Assembly: GCF_001613505.1 (NCBI RefSeq)
Contig: NZ_BDCM01000026.1
Location: 1-64,000, forward strand
Direction: 5' to 3'
Length of the DNA stretch: 64,000 bases
Source of the DNA: Nocardia mikamii NBRC 108933
Lineage (GTDB): Bacteria > Actinomycetota > Actinomycetes > Mycobacteriales > Mycobacteriaceae
In this document: piece by piece, positions 60,417-64,000 of the stretch
Layout: each line of letters starts with the position of its first letter
Position numbering within the stretch: the stretch's first letter is position 1
Notes under the pieces: generated by a model
Database searches by the model: none
The model's input: the letters and a program-made list of their open reading frames with translations, nothing else
Told to the model about the DNA's origin: nothing
Position numbers and translations under genes: made by a program

Positions 60417-61441
60417 CCGTGACCGCGCCGGTCCGCGAGGCAGCGGCGGCCTTCGTGCGTGACCGCGCCGCCGGTCTCGACGCCGGCGTCACCGACACCC
60501 GGGCAGATCTCGCCGAGCTCGGCGCACACGATCTGCTCGCAACGGCACTGGGCGACACCGATATTCGCGAATTCGCCCGCCTGGTCGAGGACGTCGCGGC
60601 CGAAAGCCTCGCGGCCGGTTTCTCGCTGTGGGCACAGCGGATGACACTCGAATATGTCTGGCGCGCACCGAATCCGGTGCGCAGCCGGTACCTGGGCGAG
60701 CTCGCTTCCGGCCGCACGGCCGGTGTCACGGCGATGGCCGCGGCGCTCAAACATCTCGCCGGGCTCGGCGAGTTGCCGCTGCGGGCCGAGGCCGGTGACG
60801 GCACGGTCTCCGGCCCGATCGCGTGGGCCTCCAACGTCTTCGACGACGCCCTGATCGTGTTCCCGTATCGGGGCCACGACGGTTCCGGCCGGGTCGCCGT
60901 GGTTGGCGCCGCCGCCGACGGAGTGCGGGTGCGGCCCGCGCCGGAACTGCTCGCACTGGGCGCCACCGGTTCGACCGCGCTGACCTTCGACCGCGTCGAG
61001 GTGCCCGACGACCACCTGATCACCACGGACCTGCCGGCCTTCGCAGCCGCGGTGCGGCCGATATTCCTGCTCCTGCAGACCGCGTTCTGCAGCGGCATCG
61101 CCGGCAGATCGGTGGCCGAGGCGGGCGCGCTGCTCGACGGCCTGGGCGCCCAATTCCGCGGGGAGTACACCGATCTCGCGGCCCGGCACGGTTCGGTGCG
61201 GCAGCGGCTGTACGAGTTCGCCGCCGATACCGGCCGGGTCCTGCCGGCCGATCTGATCCGGGTGCGGCTCGACGCGTCCCGGACCGCGGTGGCGGCGACG
61301 CGGCTGGAATCGACGCTGCGCGGCGGCGCCGGATTCGCCCGCGACTGCGATACCAACCGGCGGTTCCGCGAGGCCGCTTTCCTGCCCGTTCAATCTCCCT
61401 CGGAAGGCCAGTTGCGATGGGAACTGTCGCAGTACAACTAG
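60413..61441 (+). CDS. Acyl-CoA dehydrogenase-like flavoprotein, short form
   Basis: 342 residues from ATG 60413, overlapping the previous stop. GELASGRTAGVTAMA and TVSGPIAWASNVF correspond to the middle beta domain, where FAD is bound, and RVAVVGAAADGVRVRP follows. The C-terminal helical domain (SVRQRLYEFAADTGRV, RLDASRTAVAATRLES) lacks the usual catalytic Glu pattern, which suggests a monooxygenase or hydroxylase member (DszC/SfnB-like) rather than a true dehydrogenase. Short for the family (usually 380-410). Next to a sulfonate-type transporter this could be a sulfur-acquisition enzyme; inference only. Confidence 0.75.
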   Translation: MTVTAPVREAAAAFVRDRAAGLDAGVTDTRADLAELGAHDLLATALGDTDIREFARLVEDVAAESLAAGFSLWAQRMTLEYVWRAPNPVRSRYLGELASGRTAGVTAMAAALKHLAGLGELPLRAEAGDGTVSGPIAWASNVFDDALIVFPYRGHDGSGRVAVVGAAADGVRVRPAPELLALGATGSTALTFDRVEVPDDHLITTDLPAFAAAVRPIFLLLQTAFCSGIAGRSVAEAGALLDGLGAQFRGEYTDLAARHGSVRQRLYEFAADTGRVLPADLIRVRLDASRTAVAATRLESTLRGGAGFARDCDTNRRFREAAFLPVQSPSEGQLRWELSQYN

Positions 61442-62145
61442 CGGCCGCGCGCAAGAGCTACGCCCACCACGGCACACCGGTCCTCGCCGGCGTCGATCTG
61501 GAGATCGCCGCAGGTGAGTTGCTGGTGATCCTCGGCCCCAGCGGCAGCGGCAAATCGACGCTGCTGCGCATCATCGCGGGGCTGGACCGGCTCGACGGCG
61601 GCAGTATCGGCTGGGGCGACGGGCAGCAGAACCCGGCGACCGGCATGGTATTCCAGCAGCCGCTGCTGATGCCGTGGCTGACCGTGCGCGACAACGTGCG
61701 GTTCGGCGGCCGGTTCGCGCGTCACCGTGCTGATTTCGATCCCGCGGGCACGGATGCGCTGCTCGAGCGGTTCGGTCTGGCCGGGCTGGCCGGACGGATG
61801 CCCGATGAGCTCTCCGGTGGCCAGGCGCAGCGGGTCGCGGTGATGCGCGCCGTCGCGGTCCGGCCACAGTTGCTGCTACTCGACGAACCCTTCAGCGCCC
61901 TGGATCCGGCGGTGCGCGCCGACCTGCAGGAGTGGCTCGCCGCGCTGGTCGCCGACCTCGGCTGCACCACCGTCCTGGTCACCCACGACGTCGACGAGGC
62001 GCTGCGATTGGGCGACCGGATCGTCCTGATCGGCCACGGCGGCACCGTGCGGGCGCAGTTTCCGCGCCCTGGCTCCGACGACGAGCGGAACACGCTGCGG
62101 CACAGCATCATCGACCGCTATCGCGATGTGTCGGTGACAGTATGA
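61417..62145 (+). CDS. ABC transporter ATP-binding protein, sulfonate/nitrate type
   Basis: 242 residues from ATG 61417, overlapping the preceding gene by 25 bases. Walker A GPSGSGKST, Q-loop FQQPLLMPWL, signature LSGGQAQRVAVMRA, Walker B LLLDEPFSALD and H-loop VTHDVDEA are complete. It works with the binding protein (62142) and permease (63284). It is a second, separate transporter of the same general type as the one at 52536-55173. Confidence 0.94.
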   Translation: MGTVAVQLAAARKSYAHHGTPVLAGVDLEIAAGELLVILGPSGSGKSTLLRIIAGLDRLDGGSIGWGDGQQNPATGMVFQQPLLMPWLTVRDNVRFGGRFARHRADFDPAGTDALLERFGLAGLAGRMPDELSGGQAQRVAVMRAVAVRPQLLLLDEPFSALDPAVRADLQEWLAALVADLGCTTVLVTHDVDEALRLGDRIVLIGHGGTVRAQFPRPGSDDERNTLRHSIIDRYRDVSVTV

Positions 62146-63287
62146 GGCGGCCCTCGATCTCGCGGCGTGGCCTGCTGTGCGGCTGCGCCGGACTCGTCGC
62201 CGCCGGTGGGCTGGCCGGATTGGCCGATCTGGGCGTGGCCGCGGCCGACCGCCGCGGCATCGGCGGTGACCGGTTGCGTATCGGATATCTGCCGATCACC
62301 GACGCGGCCCCGCTGCTGATCGCCGAGCGCGGCCCCGAATTCGCCCAGCCCGTCCTGTTTCGCAGCTGGTCCGCGCTGGCGGAGGCGTTCCTCACCCGCC
62401 ATGTCGATATCGTGCACCTGCTGATGCCGATGGCGATTCAGCTACGGTTCGGAATGGGTGCCCCGGCTCGGATTCTCGGCTGGAACCACACCAACGGTTC
62501 CGCCCTGACCGTCGCTCCCGGCATCACCGAACCCGGCGAACTGGCCGGTACGCAGGTGGCGATCCCGTTCTGGTGGTCGATCCACAACATCGTGATCCAG
62601 CAGTGGTTGCGCGCCAACGGTTTACGGCCGGTGATCCGGAGTTCGGCCTCGCGCTCGGCGGGCACCGTGGAGCTGATCGTGATGAGTCCTTCGGATATGA
62701 TTCCGGCCCTCGCCAACGGGTCGATCAGCGCGTTCACCGTCGCCGACCCGTTCAACGCGGGAGCGGAACTGCGCGGCGTGGGGCATATCCATCGCTTCCT
62801 CGGCGACCTGTGGCGCGACCACGCCTGCTGCGCACTGGTGGTGCATCAGGACCTCCTGGACAGCCGGCCCGCCGTGGCACAGGCGGTGGCGGACGCGGTG
62901 GTCGCCGCGCAGCTGCGGATCGGCGCAGACCGTCCCGCCGCGGCGAAACAGCTCGCGGGAAGGTATCTTCCGCAACCGCTGCCCGCGATCACGAAGGCGC
63001 TGACCTATTCCGACCGGATCCCGGTCCGGCATCCCGACTGGCACCCGCAGCGAATCGGATTCCAGCCCTTCCCCTTTCCGAGTTTCACCGCCGCTCTCGC
63101 CACGGCCATGCACGACACCGTCGTCGACGGTGACACCCGCTTCCTGTCCCGCCTGGATCCGGCGAGCGCACACGGCGAACTCGTCGACGACCGCTTCGTC
63201 CGGGCCGCGCTGGACCGCGCGGGCGGGCCCGCCGCCTTCGGACTGCCCCCGGGGCTCACTCGCATCGAGGAGATCGATCCATCGTGA
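62142..63287 (+). CDS. Tat-exported ABC substrate-binding protein, NMT1/nitrate-sulfonate type
   Basis: 381 residues from ATG 62142 (ATGA overlap). The N-terminus RRPSISRRGLLCGCAG has a twin-arginine motif and a Cys that may be a lipobox. RLRIGYLPITDAAPLLIAE and HVDIVHLLMPMAIQLRFG are the N-lobe, FWWSIHNIVIQQWLRANGL the hinge and C-lobe of NrtA/SsuA-like proteins. A Tat signal suggests folding with a cofactor before export. It gives specificity to the transporter of the DUF4242 operon. Confidence 0.9.
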   Translation: MRRPSISRRGLLCGCAGLVAAGGLAGLADLGVAAADRRGIGGDRLRIGYLPITDAAPLLIAERGPEFAQPVLFRSWSALAEAFLTRHVDIVHLLMPMAIQLRFGMGAPARILGWNHTNGSALTVAPGITEPGELAGTQVAIPFWWSIHNIVIQQWLRANGLRPVIRSSASRSAGTVELIVMSPSDMIPALANGSISAFTVADPFNAGAELRGVGHIHRFLGDLWRDHACCALVVHQDLLDSRPAVAQAVADAVVAAQLRIGADRPAAAKQLAGRYLPQPLPAITKALTYSDRIPVRHPDWHPQRIGFQPFPFPSFTAALATAMHDTVVDGDTRFLSRLDPASAHGELVDDRFVRAALDRAGGPAAFGLPPGLTRIEEIDPS

Positions 63288-64000
63288 CTATCGTCGCCGC
63301 CCGCCCACGTCGCCGCGCCGCGGCCTGGTTACCGCGCCTGGGTGCCGTCGTCGCCGCGGTGCTGCTGTGGTGGGTGCTCACCGATCTGGTGGCAGCGCCG
63401 CAGTCGCTGCTGCGCGAATTCGGGCCGCAGCATGTGCCCGGTGCCATCGCCGGATTGCTGGATCGCGGTGTGCTGCTCCCCGATATCGCGGTGAGTATGT
63501 GGCGGCTGCTGGTGGGATTGCTGATCGCGGTCACCGTCGGCGTTCCGCTGGGCCTGCTGCTCGGACTGCACGCCGCCACCGAATCCGCGGTCGCGCCCGT
63601 GGTGCAGTTCCTGCGGATGATCTCGCCGCTGTCGTGGGCGCCGATCGCGGTCGCGCTGTTCGGAATCGGGCACCAGCCGGTGATCTTCCTGGTGGCCGCG
63701 GCCTCGGTCTGGCCCCTCGTGCTGAACACCGCCGCGGGCGTGCGATCCATCGACCCGGGTCTGCTGTTGGTGGCGCGGTCGTTCGGTGCGACCCGGCGCG
63801 AGCAGGTGAGCGCGGTGATCCTGCCGGCGATCCGCGGGCCGGTGCAGACCGGATTCCGCGTCGGGCTCGGCATCGCCTGGGTGGTGCTGGTGCCGGCCGA
63901 AATGCTCGGGGTACGGTCCGGCCTCGGCTACCAGATCCTCAATGCCCGCGACCAACTCGCCTACGACCAGGTGATGGCGGTGATCGTGGTGATCGGCCTG
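63284..64000 (+). CDS. ABC transporter permease, sulfonate/nitrate type, 3' end outside window
   Basis: Starts at GTG 63284, overlapping the binding-protein stop, and stays open to the last base (239 codons seen). After an Arg-rich start come membrane helices (WLPRLGAVVAAVLLWWVL and further), a middle VAPVVQFLRMISPLSWAPI, and the EAA-type loop LLLVARSFGATRREQVSAVI. Its C-terminus is cut by the window end. Last visible gene of the DUF4242 operon. Confidence 0.92.
   Translation, partial: MTIVAARPRRRAAAWLPRLGAVVAAVLLWWVLTDLVAAPQSLLREFGPQHVPGAIAGLLDRGVLLPDIAVSMWRLLVGLLIAVTVGVPLGLLLGLHAATESAVAPVVQFLRMISPLSWAPIAVALFGIGHQPVIFLVAAASVWPLVLNTAAGVRSIDPGLLLVARSFGATRREQVSAVILPAIRGPVQTGFRVGLGIAWVVLVPAEMLGVRSGLGYQILNARDQLAYDQVMAVIVVIGL

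Noticed and set aside
1..64000. CRISPR array
   Set aside because: No set of regularly spaced direct repeats and no cas gene were seen anywhere in the window.

Overview
This window is high-GC actinobacterial DNA, most likely from a Nocardia or a close relative in the Mycobacteriales. The reasons are an Lsr2 xenogeneic silencer, a two-domain dormancy ribosome factor of the RafH type, a SARP-driven aromatic polyketide cluster, many TetR regulators, GTG starts and leaderless promoters. No replication or ribosomal genes are present, so the whole window is accessory or secondary-metabolism chromosome.

The left 9.5 kb looks like the right part of an integrated island. It carries hypothetical proteins, an extra lsr2, degenerate IS3 and IS30 transposase fragments, and a two-gene Gabija-like operon (an OLD-family ATPase/TOPRIM nuclease with a UvrD-type helicase, overlapping by 14 bp). 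Small membrane or coiled-coil proteins follow it. The region ends at a 38-bp copy of the 3' half of a tRNA (probably tRNA-Pro) followed at once by a strong terminator, which is the classic structure of an integration junction. Its other end is outside the window.

From 9.5 to 33 kb lies a patchwork of small divergent regulator/target pairs with readable operators: TetR with an alpha/beta hydrolase and an SDR (three copies of a 21-bp operator); an XRE-cupin regulator with an SDR (two 16-bp palindromes); TetR with a VOC protein; TetR with an azoreductase and SMR pump. Gene fragments (DNA ligase, HIT protein, a frameshifted unknown) lie in the first part, which also contains a 50-bp inverted repeat 3.7 kb apart. 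Further on are a GH19 chitinase, a secreted lipase, a PucR regulator, an ABC1 kinase, a STAS protein, a PAS-ANTAR regulator and a RafH-like hibernation factor.

From about 33.4 to 48.2 kb lies a type II polyketide cluster. A seven-gene operon on the minus strand encodes KS-alpha, KS-beta, ACP, didomain aromatase/cyclase, metallo-beta-lactamase-fold cyclase, FAD monooxygenase and an alpha/beta hydrolase. A ketoreductase plus biotin carrier, a fused AccDA carboxyltransferase plus AccC, a SnoaL-like protein, a nitroreductase and a SARP activator complete it. The set of KS/CLF/ACP, C-9-type ketoreductase, didomain aromatase and MBL cyclase is the early actinorhodin-type set. SARP heptamer repeats (TCGAGNN, 11-bp period) stand in both divergent promoter regions. 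A dedicated acetyl-CoA carboxylase would supply malonyl-CoA.

From 49 to 64 kb lie a PRC-barrel/DUF2382 stress protein, a LacI-regulated arylsulfotransferase with a sulfonate/nitrate-type ABC transporter, several single enzymes (methyltransferases, an HpnE-like oxidoreductase, a RibD-like reductase), and a TetR gene divergent from a DUF4242 / acyl-CoA-dehydrogenase-like / second ABC transporter operon that runs off the right end.
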